Shown: positions 36,630 to 46,346, counted from the first letter of the stretch. The stretch is 64,000 nucleotides of DNA from Paraburkholderia adhaesiva (GCF_021390575.1 NZ_JAJEJQ010000001.1:2580501-2644500), one strand, 5' to 3'. Notes: generated by a model not told the origin, from the letters alone. Made by a program: numbers and translations.

Positions 36630-36701
36630 GGTCCGTTACACTGCGGCCTTCACACGAGCGCGCCGACACCCCGCTGACACCCCGCGACACCTGATAACAC
36701 C

Positions 36702-37649
36702 GTGCCAAAGTCCACCGAAAAACTCGATCTCGCCACCCGCGCCGCCTGGCTTTACTACGTGGCCGGCAATACACAGAACGAAATCGCGGAGAAGCTTCAG
36801 GTCTCGCGGCCCGTCGCGCAGCGGCTCGTCGCATTCGCGGTCGAAAAGAACCTGATCCGCGTGCGCGTCGATCACCAGCTGGCCGATTGCCTCGCGCTCG
36901 CCGACCAGTTGTCGAAACGCTATGGTCTTTCGGTCTGCGAAGTAGTTCCGGTCGACAATGACACCCCCGAGGAAATCGACCGCAAGCTCGCCGTCGCGGG
37001 CGCGCAGGTCATGGAGCGCTACCTCACTGAAGAACAGCCGATGATCGTCGCCGTGAGCAGCGGCCGCACGCTCAAGGCCGCCGTCGATCAGATCGCGCAG
37101 CTCGAGCGGCCGCAGCACCGGCTCGTGTCGATGGTGGGCGCGATTGCACAGGATGGCTCGTCGAACCGCTACGACGTCGCGCTGCACATCTCCGAGAAAA
37201 CGGGCGGCAAGCACTTCCTGCTGCCCGCGCCCCTCATCGCCGACAACGAGGCCGAGCGCGCGCAATGGTGCAATCACCGGCTCTATCGGATCGTCGAGTC
37301 GCTGTCGGGGCAAGCCGATGTCGCGTTCGTCGGGATCGGCAATATCGGCGAGCATTGTCCGCTGCACGAAGACGGTTTCATCACCGCCGATGAAGTGCGC
37401 GAGCTGATGAAGCTCGGCGCGACAGCCGAAATGCTCGGGCTGCCGATCAACGCATCGGGCCAGCGCGTCGATTCACCGACGGGCCGGCGCGTGACGAGCG
37501 TGCACCTCGATTCGCCGCCGAAGCGTCCGACCATCGGTTTTGCGGGCGGTGCGCGCAAACGTCAGGCGGTGATTTCGGCGCTGAACGGCGGCTGGTTGTC
37601 GGGCCTTGTCACCGACGAGGAATGCGCGAAGGCCGCGCTCGGGGCGTAA
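36702..37649 (+). CDS. SorC/DeoR-type regulator of polyol catabolism (DalR-like)
   Basis: 315 aa, GTG start at 36702. An N-terminal helix-turn-helix (YVAGNTQNEIAEKLQVSRPVA) is followed by a SorC sugar-binding domain (about 60-315) with SSGRTLKAAVDQI, VGIGNIGEHCPLHEDGFI, and INASGQRVDSPTGRRV. It probably senses a phosphorylated or free polyol/ketose and controls dalD and, by the shared operator, the polS-smo operon. It stands 72 bp after xylulokinase, in the same direction. Confidence 0.88.
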   Translation: MPKSTEKLDLATRAAWLYYVAGNTQNEIAEKLQVSRPVAQRLVAFAVEKNLIRVRVDHQLADCLALADQLSKRYGLSVCEVVPVDNDTPEEIDRKLAVAGAQVMERYLTEEQPMIVAVSSGRTLKAAVDQIAQLERPQHRLVSMVGAIAQDGSSNRYDVALHISEKTGGKHFLLPAPLIADNEAERAQWCNHRLYRIVESLSGQADVAFVGIGNIGEHCPLHEDGFITADEVRELMKLGATAEMLGLPINASGQRVDSPTGRRVTSVHLDSPPKRPTIGFAGGARKRQAVISALNGGWLSGLVTDEECAKAALGA

Positions 37650-37780
37650 CGGGTACACACGGAGCAGCGACTTCGTGTGCAGCGTTCAAGCATGTTCCTT
37701 GCACGATTCGCCAGCCGATCGTCTTCAGCACGTTCCCCGGTCATCCTCGATGAAGCCGATCGTTGGCCCATCACCTACCG

Positions 37781-38020
37781 TTACCGTTGAATCCAGTAAA
37801 GAATCGTCGGCCCATGCTGTTCGATCTTCAGCACGCGGTATCCATAGCGTGCCGCGTCGGCGGGAATGCTGTTGATCGACTGAGGGCAATCGCTGAGCAC
37901 TTCGAGGACCTCACCGGGCTGCAGATTCGGCATGGTTTCGAGCGTCGCGACCACGGGATACGGACAAGGCTCACCGCTGAGATCGAGCCGATAGTCGGGC
38001 GTGAGAATTTCGTCAGCCAT
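37781..38020 (-). CDS. yedF: TusA-family sulfurtransferase YedF
   Basis: 79 aa with the CPxP-type motif LSGEPCPYPVVATLE (Cys near residue 18) and the compact beta-alpha fold of TusA. It carries sulfur (or selenium) as a persulfide in the cytoplasm. Its ATG overlaps the yedE stop (TGATG), so it is made with the transporter, as in E. coli. Confidence 0.92.
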   Translation of the reverse strand: MADEILTPDYRLDLSGEPCPYPVVATLETMPNLQPGEVLEVLSDCPQSINSIPADAARYGYRVLKIEQHGPTILYWIQR

Positions 38021-39240
38021 CAAATGGCGCTCCCGGTTTCGGATTGGCCAAGCGTGCGCGGACGCGCACGATCGAGGTAGGTTCGCTCCCACCACAGCAA
38101 CAGGGCGAATGCGACGACGAGACCCGCATAAGTCGCGATCAGTCCGCCCATCGGCCCAAGTGCATTCAGCAGGTTGACCTTCGGGTAATCGAGCGCCAGC
38201 ACCGGCGCGACGCGATCCCAAAGCGACGCGAGCACCGTCGCGCCGACGATGTTGCCAACGCCGACCCACCAGTAGTGCACCTGCCCTTCCATCGCGCGAT
38301 ACATCCAGCCCGTTTCGCAGCCGCCCGCAATCACGATGCCAAACCCGAACAGCACACCACCGATGATGGCATTCGGACCGGCCCAGAAGATCTTCGGCGC
38401 GACACCGAGCTGGACGTAGCTGAAAATCCCGATCGCGCTGGCGGCCATGCCAAGCACGATCGCGCGGGCCATCGTCGTGCGTCCGGTGATCCACATGTCA
38501 CGAAACGCCGAGGTGAAGCAGATTTGCGCGCGCTCGATCAGCACCCCGAACGCGATGCCGAAAACAGCGGCGAGACCGAGCTTTTGTGCGCCGAATGCGA
38601 GCGCGAGCGAGCCGGCCAGCGCGGCGGAGAATACCAGCACGCCGGCACGGAATTGCCATTGCGGCTGTTTTGCGGGAAGGCGGGATTTCTGGGCAGTCGT
38701 CACGCGTTCGAGATGCGGTTCGGCCCTCAGATACCGCATCAGCGCGACGCGCGTGCCGAAATAGGAACCCACGATGGTTGCCAGTGCAAACAGCCACGCG
38801 TGTAGCGAGAACTGCGGGATGCCGGTGAAAAACGCAGCGAGATTGCATCCCATCGCGAGCCGCGCCCCGAATCCGGCTATCGCGCCGCCAGCCAGAGCCT
38901 GGACGATGCGGCGCCGCCGACGCGGAAAACGCAGCTTGACGTTGTTGGCCCACAGCGCGGCGGCGAGGCTGCCCGCGAACATGCCGAGCACCATGACGCC
39001 GTCGATGCGCGTCCACGGTGCGCCGTGCAGTCCGATGACCTTGAAATAGCCCCAATCCTCGGGGTGCAGGCCGAAGGCCTGAAGCACATGTCCGCCCCAG
39101 CGAGTGAATTCACCGGTGACGGCCCAGAAGGTGCCCGTCAGGCCGAAGTAAAACGCGGACAGCACGCCGGCTGCGATGATCGAGGGCAGCGGTGCCCAGA
39201 AACGTACCAGATAGTCTTGCCGAATGCGGCGCCATGCCAT
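38020..39240 (-). CDS. yedE: YedE-type sulfur/selenium transporter
   Basis: A 406-aa polytopic membrane protein (about nine to ten helices) of the YeeE/YedE family. The conserved segments match E. coli YedE closely: FWAVTGEFTRWGGHVLQ, GARLAMGCNLAAFFTG (Cys), ERAQICFTSAFRDMWITGRT (Cys) and GGCETGWMYRAMEG (Cys). The cysteines relay thiosulfate or selenium compounds. The ATG at 39240 gives the YedE N-terminus; the frame continues upstream but has no homology. Confidence 0.92.
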   Translation of the reverse strand: MAWRRIRQDYLVRFWAPLPSIIAAGVLSAFYFGLTGTFWAVTGEFTRWGGHVLQAFGLHPEDWGYFKVIGLHGAPWTRIDGVMVLGMFAGSLAAALWANNVKLRFPRRRRRIVQALAGGAIAGFGARLAMGCNLAAFFTGIPQFSLHAWLFALATIVGSYFGTRVALMRYLRAEPHLERVTTAQKSRLPAKQPQWQFRAGVLVFSAALAGSLALAFGAQKLGLAAVFGIAFGVLIERAQICFTSAFRDMWITGRTTMARAIVLGMAASAIGIFSYVQLGVAPKIFWAGPNAIIGGVLFGFGIVIAGGCETGWMYRAMEGQVHYWWVGVGNIVGATVLASLWDRVAPVLALDYPKVNLLNALGPMGGLIATYAGLVVAFALLLWWERTYLDRARPRTLGQSETGSAI

Positions 39241-39410
39241 GGCTGGGCCTCCAAAAAGGTGAGCTAACGCGAGCGAGGCGGCCATGATGCCAGCTATCGA
39301 TGAAAACGGCGAGGCGGCGCTTTCCCCTTCGCCCAGCCTGACCGGCGACGATCCGGAACCCGGCCAGAGGCACCCGATATAATTGCCGTGCCATTCAACG
39401 AGGACATCCC

Positions 39411-39809
39411 ATGAAATCTCTGATTGCCCTACTCGCCGCTGCAACCGTCGCATCGACCGCGTTCGCCGCCAATACCATTGAGAAGTTGCCATCGGGCGTC
39501 GTAGTCGAACACCTCAAGCAAGGCACCGGCCCGCAACCGACCGCCGAAGACATCGTGCGCGTCAACTATCGCGGCACGCTCGCGAACGGTACTGAATTCG
39601 ACAGCTCCGCCAAGCACGGCGGCCCGGCGACCTTCCCGCTCGGGCAAGTGATTCCGTGCTGGACGCAAGGCGTGCAGAAGATGCGGGTGGGTGGAAAAGC
39701 GAGGCTGACCTGCCCGGCGGCGACCGCTTATGGCGATCGCGCGGTCGGTCCGATCCCGCCGAACAGCGACCTCACGTTCGAAGTCGAACTGCTCCAGATC
39801 GGCAAGTAA
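39411..39809 (+). CDS. Periplasmic FKBP-type peptidyl-prolyl isomerase
   Basis: 132 aa with a signal peptide ending AFA|A (residue 19). The FKBP domain contains VRVNYRGTLANGTEFDSS, QVIPCWTQGVQKMRVGGKA and CPAATAYGDRAVGPIPPNSDLTFEVELL. It isomerises prolyl bonds and assists folding in the periplasm. The usual Trp of the pocket is present in IPCW. It is divergent from yedE, with 170 bp between. The 269 bp after it hold only the terminator of the ABC operon. Confidence 0.92.
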   Translation: MKSLIALLAAATVASTAFAANTIEKLPSGVVVEHLKQGTGPQPTAEDIVRVNYRGTLANGTEFDSSAKHGGPATFPLGQVIPCWTQGVQKMRVGGKARLTCPAATAYGDRAVGPIPPNSDLTFEVELLQIGK

Positions 39810-39970
39810 TCGAATCGTGACAGCGCCCGCCCCCGGTGAGTGACAAGCCATCGGGAAAGGGCCGCCGCGTCGCGAACTGCAGAGCCGCCGCAAGAAATAG
39901 CGAGCAGGCGGCGGCTCTCCATTAGTTCGGCGATCAGACTTGGGCGCGCGGCGTCAGCGCCCCCGCCCAG

Positions 39971-39995
39971 AAAAAACGCCCGCACAGAGCGGGCG
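39971..39995 (-). terminator. Terminator of the polS-smoEFGK operon
   Basis: On the minus strand CGCCCGC-TCTGT-GCGGGCG followed by T6 (39976 to 39971). Confidence 0.9.
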
Positions 39996-40078
39996 CACAA
40001 AGACAACCACAGTCAACCGCGGCGCTGCACTGCCGCTCAATCGCAGCAGCGCTTGCATCTGTTCGTTTCGCCTCCCGC

Positions 40079-41188
40079 CTAAGCCGCCATTTCGTGCGCG
40101 AACCGCCGCTCGAACGCGTGACCATCCGCGTCGAACAGATGGCAATGATCCGGCGTCGCACCCAGCTTCATCGATTCTCCACGCTCGTGCTTTTCCAGCG
40201 GCGGAATCCGCGCGATCAATCCGTCCGGCGCGACTGGCGTCTCCGCGTAGAGATACGCCGCGTCGCCGAGCGACTCGACCGTCATCGCCCGCGCGCTCAC
40301 ACCCCACTCGCCTGCGAGCATATGCAGATGCTCGGGCCGGATGCCCACAGTGACCTTGTCGCCAACGCGCGCGCCGCGCGGCTCCACAGCCACTTTCTGC
40401 AATTCGCCAGTCTCGTAACGCACCACGATGCCATCGGACGCAACCTGCTGGATCACACCGTCGAAGAAGTTCATTTTCGGCGACCCGATGAAGCCCGCCA
40501 CGAACCGGTTCGCCGGTGCGTGATAGAGCTGATTCGGCGTCCCAACCTGTTCGACATTTCCCGCCGACAGCACGACGATCTTGTCCGCCAGCGTCATCGC
40601 TTCGACCTGGTCGTGTGTCACGTAAATCATCGTCGTCTTCAGTTCGTCGTGCAGACGCGCGAATTCGAGGCGCATCTTTACGCGCAGCGCGGCATCGAGG
40701 TTCGAGAGCGGCTCGTCGAAAAGAAAGACCTTCGGCTTGCGCGTGATCGCGCGCCCTATCGCCACGCGCTGACGCTGACCGCCCGAAAGCTGCTTCGGCT
40801 TGCGATCGAGCAGATGGTCGATATGCAGGATCTTCGCGGCGCTCTTCACGGCGGCATCGATCTCGGGCTTCTTCGCCCCGGCTAGCTTCAAACCGAACGC
40901 CATGTTGTCGTAGAGCGTCATGTGCGGGTAGAGCGCATACGACTGGAAAACCATCGCGATGCCGCGCTTCGCGGGCGGCACATCGTTCATGCGCGCGCCG
41001 TCGATCGTGAGGTCGCCGCCGCTGATGTCCTCCAGCCCCGCGATCATCCGCATCAGCGTGGTCTTGCCGCAGCCGCTCGGGCCAACGAACACGACGAATT
41101 CGCCGTCCGCGATGTCGAGGTTCACGTCGCGCAGCACTTCGGTCTCGTCGTAGCGCTTCAGCACGTTTCGCAGAATCACGCTTGCCAT
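40079..41188 (-). CDS. smoK: Polyol/sugar ABC transporter ATPase (SmoK/UgpC type)
   Basis: 369 aa. Walker [11 protein letters not shown]-loop [12 protein letters not shown], signature [14 protein letters not shown], Walker B VFLFDEP, H-loop THD. The C-terminal TOBE/MalK-type regulatory domain (about 240-369) includes [10 protein letters not shown]. It powers the smoEFG importer. Last gene of the operon; 99 bp separate it from the HAD gene, with GGAG before the ATG. Confidence 0.92.
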   Translation of the reverse strand: MASVILRNVLKRYDETEVLRDVNLDIADGEFVVFVGPSGCGKTTLMRMIAGLEDISGGDLTIDGARMNDVPPAKRGIAMVFQSYALYPHMTLYDNMAFGLKLAGAKKPEIDAAVKSAAKILHIDHLLDRKPKQLSGGQRQRVAIGRAITRKPKVFLFDEPLSNLDAALRVKMRLEFARLHDELKTTMIYVTHDQVEAMTLADKIVVLSAGNVEQVGTPNQLYHAPANRFVAGFIGSPKMNFFDGVIQQVASDGIVVRYETGELQKVAVEPRGARVGDKVTVGIRPEHLHMLAGEWGVSARAMTVESLGDAAYLYAETPVAPDGLIARIPPLEKHERGESMKLGATPDHCHLFDADGHAFERRFAHEMAA

Positions 41189-41287
41189 GATGTGTCTCCG
41201 TTCGTTGCGGCGCGGTGTTGCGTGATGCGCCGTTTGCCGCGATTCACTTTGTCCATCGCAGCGCCTGCCGCGATGCGCTCAATGCCC

Positions 41288-41983
41288 TCAACGCGAGCTG
41301 GCTTGCACCGCTTGCGTCTTTTGCGTCCAGTACGCCACCCGCGCGGGCAGCTTGCTCATATCGTCGAAAACCTCGATCGCGCCCACATCGCGCAGCTCCC
41401 GCGCGTGCGCATCGCCCACGTGCGTACCGCCGACGAAACCCAGCACCGTCATGCCAGCCGCACGCGCCGCGCTCACGCCCGCCACGCTGTCTTCGACGAC
41501 GAGGCATGCACGAGGCGCCACGCCTGTGCCCTCTGCCGCCGCGAGATAAACATCGGGCGCGGGCTTGGGCTTCGCGACCTTGTCGGCGCAATAAACGTGA
41601 TCGCCGAAAAACCGCGTGAGGCCGTTTCGCGCCAGTACGCCATGCACGACCGCCGAATAGCTGTTGCTCGCGCACGCCTTCAGGAGCGCGATGGCGTCGA
41701 GCGCGACCACCACGCCCGGAAATAGCGGCGCGTCCTGCGCTTCCCGTTCGGCGGCCGCGCCGATCGCTTCGACATCGTGCGACGTGAGGCTGCGTCCGAG
41801 CGCCTCGCACGCGCCGCTGAGCACGCGCTCGATGCGCTGCCCGAGCAACGGCATCACGACCGGCGCGACCTCGACGCCAGGCCAGCGCGCTTCGAGTTCG
41901 CGCACGAGCACGCGCGCGGCCACGGCTTCGCTGTCGATCAGCACGCCATCGCAGTCGCAGATCAACGCGGCAACCGCCGTCAT
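41288..41983 (-). CDS. HAD-family hydrolase (beta-phosphoglucomutase-like) in the polyol operon
   Basis: 231 aa. The nucleophile motif is DCDGVLID at residues 9-16 (DxDGVLxD); Lys in KPKPAPDVYL; acid motif VVEDSVAGV. The cap domain lies between. This subgroup dephosphorylates sugar or polyol phosphates. Its start overlaps the smoG stop (ATGA), so it is part of the operon and may handle a phosphorylated sugar made in this pathway, perhaps to remove a toxic one. A substrate cannot be told from the sequence. Confidence 0.85.
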   Translation of the reverse strand: MTAVAALICDCDGVLIDSEAVAARVLVRELEARWPGVEVAPVVMPLLGQRIERVLSGACEALGRSLTSHDVEAIGAAAEREAQDAPLFPGVVVALDAIALLKACASNSYSAVVHGVLARNGLTRFFGDHVYCADKVAKPKPAPDVYLAAAEGTGVAPRACLVVEDSVAGVSAARAAGMTVLGFVGGTHVGDAHARELRDVGAIEVFDDMSKLPARVAYWTQKTQAVQASSR

Positions 41984-42858
41984 TTGACGGCCCCGAACGT
42001 GAGTCCGCGCACCAGTTGCTTCTGCGACAGCCAGCCGAGGATCAGCACCGGCGCCACCGCGAGCAGCGAAGCTGCGGAGAGCTTCGCCCAGAACAGTCCC
42101 TCAGGGCTCGAATACGACGCGATGAACACCGTGAGCGGCGCCGCGTTCGAACTCGACAGGTTGATGCTCCAGAACGCCTCGTTCCACGAAAGAATGATGA
42201 GCAGCAGCGCCGTCGAGACGAGACCCGGAACGGCCATCGGCATCAACAGATAGACGATTTCCTGCCACGTCGCCGCACCGTCCATGCGGCCGGCTTCGAG
42301 GATGTCGCGTGGAATCTCGTTGAAGTAGGTGAACGCCATCCACACCGCAATCGGCAGATTGATCAGGGTATAGACGATGACGAGGCCGCTCACCGTATCG
42401 AGCATTCCGCTGTTTTTCCACAGCAGATAGATCGGAACGAGCACGCCCACCGAAGGCATCATCTTCGTCGAGAGCATCCACAGCAGGACTTTCTGCGTGC
42501 GCTGGGTGGGGAAGAACGCCATCGAGTAAGCGGCGGGCACGGCGAGAATCAGGCACACGAGCGTCACGCCCGCCGAGATCAGGATCGAATTCCACGCGAA
42601 CGCGAAGTAGTTGCTGCGCGCGAACACCTCGCGGAAGCTTTCGAGCGTCGGCATGAAAAAGATCGACGGAATATAGGCCTGCTGCTCGGTCTTGAACGCC
42701 GTGATCGTCATCCAGAAGATCGGGAAAAACAGCGCGAGCGCGATGAGCCACGCTAGAAGACCAGGCAGCACGCGGCCGATGAACTGCATCGGCGACGAGC
42801 GGTTGACGGCATGCGGCGACTCCGGCGCAGCCGTTGGCGTAGCGGCAAGCTGGCTCAT
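41980..42858 (-). CDS. smoG: Polyol ABC transporter permease SmoG
   Basis: 292 aa, six membrane helices, MalG/UgpE type. The EAA loop is DILEAGRMDGAATWQEIVYLLMP, which contacts the ATPase. The N-terminal 30 residues are Ala/Pro-rich and cytoplasmic. It overlaps smoF by ATGA upstream and the HAD gene downstream, so all are coupled. Confidence 0.9.
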   Translation of the reverse strand: MSQLAATPTAAPESPHAVNRSSPMQFIGRVLPGLLAWLIALALFFPIFWMTITAFKTEQQAYIPSIFFMPTLESFREVFARSNYFAFAWNSILISAGVTLVCLILAVPAAYSMAFFPTQRTQKVLLWMLSTKMMPSVGVLVPIYLLWKNSGMLDTVSGLVIVYTLINLPIAVWMAFTYFNEIPRDILEAGRMDGAATWQEIVYLLMPMAVPGLVSTALLLIILSWNEAFWSINLSSSNAAPLTVFIASYSSPEGLFWAKLSAASLLAVAPVLILGWLSQKQLVRGLTFGAVK

Positions 42859-43796
42859 TTTTCGTACTCCCCTTTGAGGTTCCGCGCGAGCATCCGCACG
42901 AGGAAGAACGACACGATGTTCGCCAGCACCACGGCGAGAATGCCGCCTGCGGAAGCGATGCCCACGTCGAACTGCTGCAGGCCCATCGAGTAGATCAGGT
43001 AAGTGAGGTTGGTGGTCGCATTGCCCGGTCCGCCGCCCGTGGTCGTGTAGATCTCGGCGAAGATGGCCAGCAGAAAAATGGTTTCCATCATCACCACCAC
43101 GGCGATGGCACGGCTCAGGTGCGGCAGCGTGATGTAGAAGAACATGGAAATCGGGCCTGCGCCGTCGATGCGCGCCGCTTCCTTTTGCTCCTGGTCCAGC
43201 GACTGTATCGCCGTGAAGAGGATCAGGAACGCAAACGGCAGCCACTGCCACGCGACGATCATGATGACCGCGGTGAGTGGATGGTCGGCAAACCAGTCGA
43301 TCGGCGTTAGCCCGACCGCGCGCATCGCGATGGCCACGAGGCCGTACACGGGATGCAGGATCATGTTCTTCCAGATCAGCGCGGAGACCGTCGGCATCAC
43401 AAAGAAAGGCGCGATGGCGAAAAGACGCGCGATGCCCTGGCCGTAGAACTTGCGGTCGAACAGCACGGCCATCAGCACGCCGCCGACCACCGTGATCACG
43501 AGCACCGAGACGATCAGTTGAATCGTGTGGATGATCGACGGAACGAATGACGGGTCAGTCGCGAGAAAGCGATAGTTGTCGAATCCCGCGAACCCTCTGA
43601 GATCGGGGTTCAGCAGGTTGTAGTGCATGAACGAATACCAGATCGTCATCGCGAGCGGGATCGTCATCCACAGCAACAAGACCGCCACGGACGGCGCCAC
43701 AAGCCAGCTCGACGCCGTGCGCCGCGTTTCGACCCGCTGCGGGCCCTGACTGCGCGCCCCTTTGAATAGAGGCATGGGAAGATGGAGATGACGCAT
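42855..43796 (-). CDS. smoF: Polyol ABC transporter permease SmoF
   Basis: 313 aa, six membrane helices, MalF/UgpA type. The EAA-like loop is KEAARIDGAGPISMFFYITLP, followed by TTGGGPGNATTNL. The ATG at 43796 (MRHLHLPMPLFKG) has AAGGG about 10 nt upstream; a GTG at 43808 is possible but sits on that ribosome site. It partners SmoG, SmoE and SmoK. Confidence 0.9.
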   Translation of the reverse strand: MRHLHLPMPLFKGARSQGPQRVETRRTASSWLVAPSVAVLLLWMTIPLAMTIWYSFMHYNLLNPDLRGFAGFDNYRFLATDPSFVPSIIHTIQLIVSVLVITVVGGVLMAVLFDRKFYGQGIARLFAIAPFFVMPTVSALIWKNMILHPVYGLVAIAMRAVGLTPIDWFADHPLTAVIMIVAWQWLPFAFLILFTAIQSLDQEQKEAARIDGAGPISMFFYITLPHLSRAIAVVVMMETIFLLAIFAEIYTTTGGGPGNATTNLTYLIYSMGLQQFDVGIASAGGILAVVLANIVSFFLVRMLARNLKGEYEK

Positions 43797-43909
43797 GATC
43801 GTGACCACCCTTCACTGTTGCGCGCCGCTCAGGTCCCGGCGCTCTTTGCTTTCGGCGACCGCGCCGCCCTGCTTACCGGACGGCGCGGCGCGCATCGGAC
43901 GGCTTCCCG

Positions 43910-45235
43910 CTACTTCTGGAGGCCCGCCTGCTGGACCGCACGGTCAGCGGCGGCGTTGCCCGCAGTCAACGCCTGATCGACGCTCATCTGTCCGGCGAGC
44001 GCGCCGGAGACGTTCTGTCCGACCACGGTACCGAACGACTGGAACTCAGGAATCCCGACGAACTGGATACCCGTGTACGGAACCGGCTTGAGCGTCGGGC
44101 GCGTCGGATCGGCGCTCACGATCGCCTTCAGCACGAAGTCCGCAAACGGCGCAGCGGCCCGATATTCCGGACGCGCATACGTGGACTTGCGTGTGCCCGA
44201 CGGCACCGAGGCCCAGCCCTGGTCCTTCGCCACCAGCTCGATGTATTCCTTCGACGTCGCCCACTCTACGAACTTCTGCGCGGCTTCCTTCGACTTCGAC
44301 GACTTCGGAACCGCGAGCGCCCACGACCACAGCCAGTGCGAGCCGTTCGGCGTGACCTGGGTCGGCGCGGCGGCGAAACCGATCTTGTCGGCAACCTGCG
44401 ACTGCTGCTTGTTGAAGAGAATGCCCGCGGCGACCGTCGCGTCGATCCACATCCCGCACTTGCCCGACGACATCAGCGTCAGGTTTTCGTTGAAGCCGTT
44501 CGAACTGGCTCCCGGAGGCCCGTCCTTCTTCAGCAAATCGACGTAGAAGTTCACGGCCTTCTTCCACTCGGGCGTGGTCAGCTGGGCGTGCCACTTTTCG
44601 TCGAACCAGCGTCCGCCGAACGTGTTCACAACCGTCGTCACATACGCCATGTTTTCGCCCCAGCCTGCCTTGCCACGCAGGCAGATGCCATACGTTCCGC
44701 TCGCCTTGTCGGTGAGCTTGTCGGCGAACTGGGCGATCTGGTCATAGGTCGGCTGCTCGGGCATCTTGAGGCCCTTCGCATCGAACAGGTCCTTGCGGTA
44801 ATACGTCATCGAGCTTTCGACGTAGAACGGCAGCGCAAAAAGCGTGCCGTTGTACGAGAGGCCGTCACGCGCGGTCTTCACGACGTCTTCCAGATCGTAG
44901 CTCGCGGGCAGGTTCGTCATCGGCACGAGCCAGCCGCGCTTGCCCCACTGCGGCGCTTCGAACGTGCCGATCATCATCACGTCGAACTGGCCGCTGTTGG
45001 TCGTGATGTCGGTGGTCGCGCGCTGGCGCAGCACGTTTTCTTCGAGAATCACCCAGTTAAGCTTGATGCCCGGATTGGCCTTTTCAAAGGCCGGTGAGAG
45101 CTTCTTCAGCACGATCATGTCCGGATTGTTCAACATCGCGATGGTGACGGTCTGCGCGTGGACGACGCTTGCACTGGCGGCAGCAACGACACCCGCGCCA
45201 AAGAAACGTAACGCGGTCCTGAAGGCTGGTTTCAT
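43910..45235 (-). CDS. smoE: Polyol ABC transporter substrate-binding protein SmoE
   Basis: 441 aa with a signal peptide ending VHA|Q near residue 27. The type-1 solute-binding fold contains TVTIAMLNNPDMIVLKKLSP, DVMMIGTFEAPQW, LPFYVESSMTYYRKDLF and GKCGMWIDATVAAG. It delivers sorbitol, mannitol or a similar polyol to SmoFG. The ribosome site AAAGGAG is strong, as expected for an abundant binding protein. Confidence 0.92.
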   Translation of the reverse strand: MKPAFRTALRFFGAGVVAAASASVVHAQTVTIAMLNNPDMIVLKKLSPAFEKANPGIKLNWVILEENVLRQRATTDITTNSGQFDVMMIGTFEAPQWGKRGWLVPMTNLPASYDLEDVVKTARDGLSYNGTLFALPFYVESSMTYYRKDLFDAKGLKMPEQPTYDQIAQFADKLTDKASGTYGICLRGKAGWGENMAYVTTVVNTFGGRWFDEKWHAQLTTPEWKKAVNFYVDLLKKDGPPGASSNGFNENLTLMSSGKCGMWIDATVAAGILFNKQQSQVADKIGFAAAPTQVTPNGSHWLWSWALAVPKSSKSKEAAQKFVEWATSKEYIELVAKDQGWASVPSGTRKSTYARPEYRAAAPFADFVLKAIVSADPTRPTLKPVPYTGIQFVGIPEFQSFGTVVGQNVSGALAGQMSVDQALTAGNAAADRAVQQAGLQK

Positions 45236-45294
45236 GACTTGTCTCCTTTGTTTGTTACGTTATGTCGTGCCGCACGATCCGACGCGGCTTGAGG

Positions 45295-46098
45295 TCAACT
45301 CATCCAGTTGCCGCCGTCGACGTTGAGCGTCTGGGCGGTGATGTAATCGGCGTCCGCAGACGCGAGAAAGAGCGCAGCGCCAGTGAGGTCAGCGGGCAAT
45401 CCCATGCGGCCGAGCGGCACCGCCGCCCCCACGAGTCGTTTCTTTTCGCCGACCGGGAGATGCTCGTATTGCGCGAAGAGTGCGTCGACCTGATCCCACA
45501 TCGGCGTATCGACGACGCCGGGTGCAATGCCGTTTACGTTGATCCGGTACGGCGCGAGCGCGAGTGCCGCCGACTGCGTGTAGCTCAGCACAGCGGCCTT
45601 CGTTGCGCAGTAGTGCGAAACGAGTGCCTCACCACGACGTCCTGCCTGCGACGACATGTTGATGATCTTGCCCCCGCGGCCCTGCTCCACCATGCGGCGC
45701 GCGACGGCCTGCATCAGGAAGAACATCCCCTTCACGTTGACGGCGAAGAGCCGGTCGTAAACATCCCAGGATTCGTCGAGGAGCGGGCGCATGTCGAACA
45801 GCGCCGCATTGTTGAAGAGGATGTCGACGCGTCCGAAACGCTCAACGGCCGCGTTCACGATACGTTCGATGTCCTCGCGGCGCGTCACATCGGCGCTGAA
45901 CGCGAGCACACGCTCCGGGTGATCGGCGGCAAGCTGGGGCGCGATGGCGCCGGCTGGCTTGACGTCGACGAGCACGCAGTACGCACCCTCATCCAGATAG
46001 CGGCTCGCCACAGCCTCGCCGATGCCGCTCGCCGCGCCGGTCAGCACGGCGACCTTGTCCTGCAAACGTCCAGCCGCCGGATTCGCGGAATGTGTCAC
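45295..46098 (-). CDS. polS: Sorbitol/galactitol dehydrogenase (SDR, PolS/SmoS type)
   Basis: 267-aa classical SDR: TGAASGIGEAVA, NNAAL, catalytic Ser in NMSSQAGRRGEAL and YCATK. It resembles the L-iditol/sorbitol 2-dehydrogenases placed at the head of smo operons; it oxidises sorbitol to fructose (or galactitol to tagatose) with NAD. It is first in the minus-strand operon and downstream of the promoter with the shared operator. The distinction from other polyols is an inference from context. Confidence 0.88.
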   Translation of the reverse strand: MTHSANPAAGRLQDKVAVLTGAASGIGEAVASRYLDEGAYCVLVDVKPAGAIAPQLAADHPERVLAFSADVTRREDIERIVNAAVERFGRVDILFNNAALFDMRPLLDESWDVYDRLFAVNVKGMFFLMQAVARRMVEQGRGGKIINMSSQAGRRGEALVSHYCATKAAVLSYTQSAALALAPYRINVNGIAPGVVDTPMWDQVDALFAQYEHLPVGEKKRLVGAAVPLGRMGLPADLTGAALFLASADADYITAQTLNVDGGNWMS

Positions 46099-46148
46099 AG
46101 GGCTGTCTCCCAGTTCGTTCGTCCCGGTGCCTTGCGCGCCGGTCGAGT

Positions 46149-46180
46149 GAGCGAACGCTCAACAGTCGAGCATTTGCTCT
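46149..46180. promoter_or_regulatory. Tandem operators upstream of polS
   Basis: GAGCATTTGCTC at 46168-46179 is placed 12 nt after the -10, exactly as at dalD. A related GAGCGAACGCTC at 46149-46160 lies 19 bp further along, centre to centre. Likely binding sites of the SorC-family regulator. Confidence 0.75.
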
Positions 46181-46192
46181 ATTGATGATCGA

Positions 46193-46221
46193 ATGATCGG
46201 ATACGCACTGGTGCATGTCAA
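46193..46221 (-). promoter_or_regulatory. Promoter of the polS-smo operon
   Basis: On the minus strand TTGACA (46221-46216), a 17-bp spacer and GATCAT (46198-46193). Same -10 and spacer as the dalD promoter. Confidence 0.8.
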
Positions 46222-46332
46222 GGCGGGTGAACGAGATTTATTGAGATTTCGATGGTGCGGCGCGCAAGCGTCCACGCTGCACTGGCCGCCCAAACGAGAT
46301 AATCGGCCCGCTTGCTCGTCAACCTCCGCGAT

Positions 46333-46346
46333 ACGTTATATCATTG
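46333..46346. promoter_or_regulatory. Possible Zur-like operator before znuA
   Basis: ACGTTATATCATTG, a GTTATA-type imperfect dyad in an otherwise GC-rich region 62 bp before znuA, resembling zinc-uptake-regulator sites. Only a weak match. The rest of 46222-46407 shows no gene. Confidence 0.35.
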
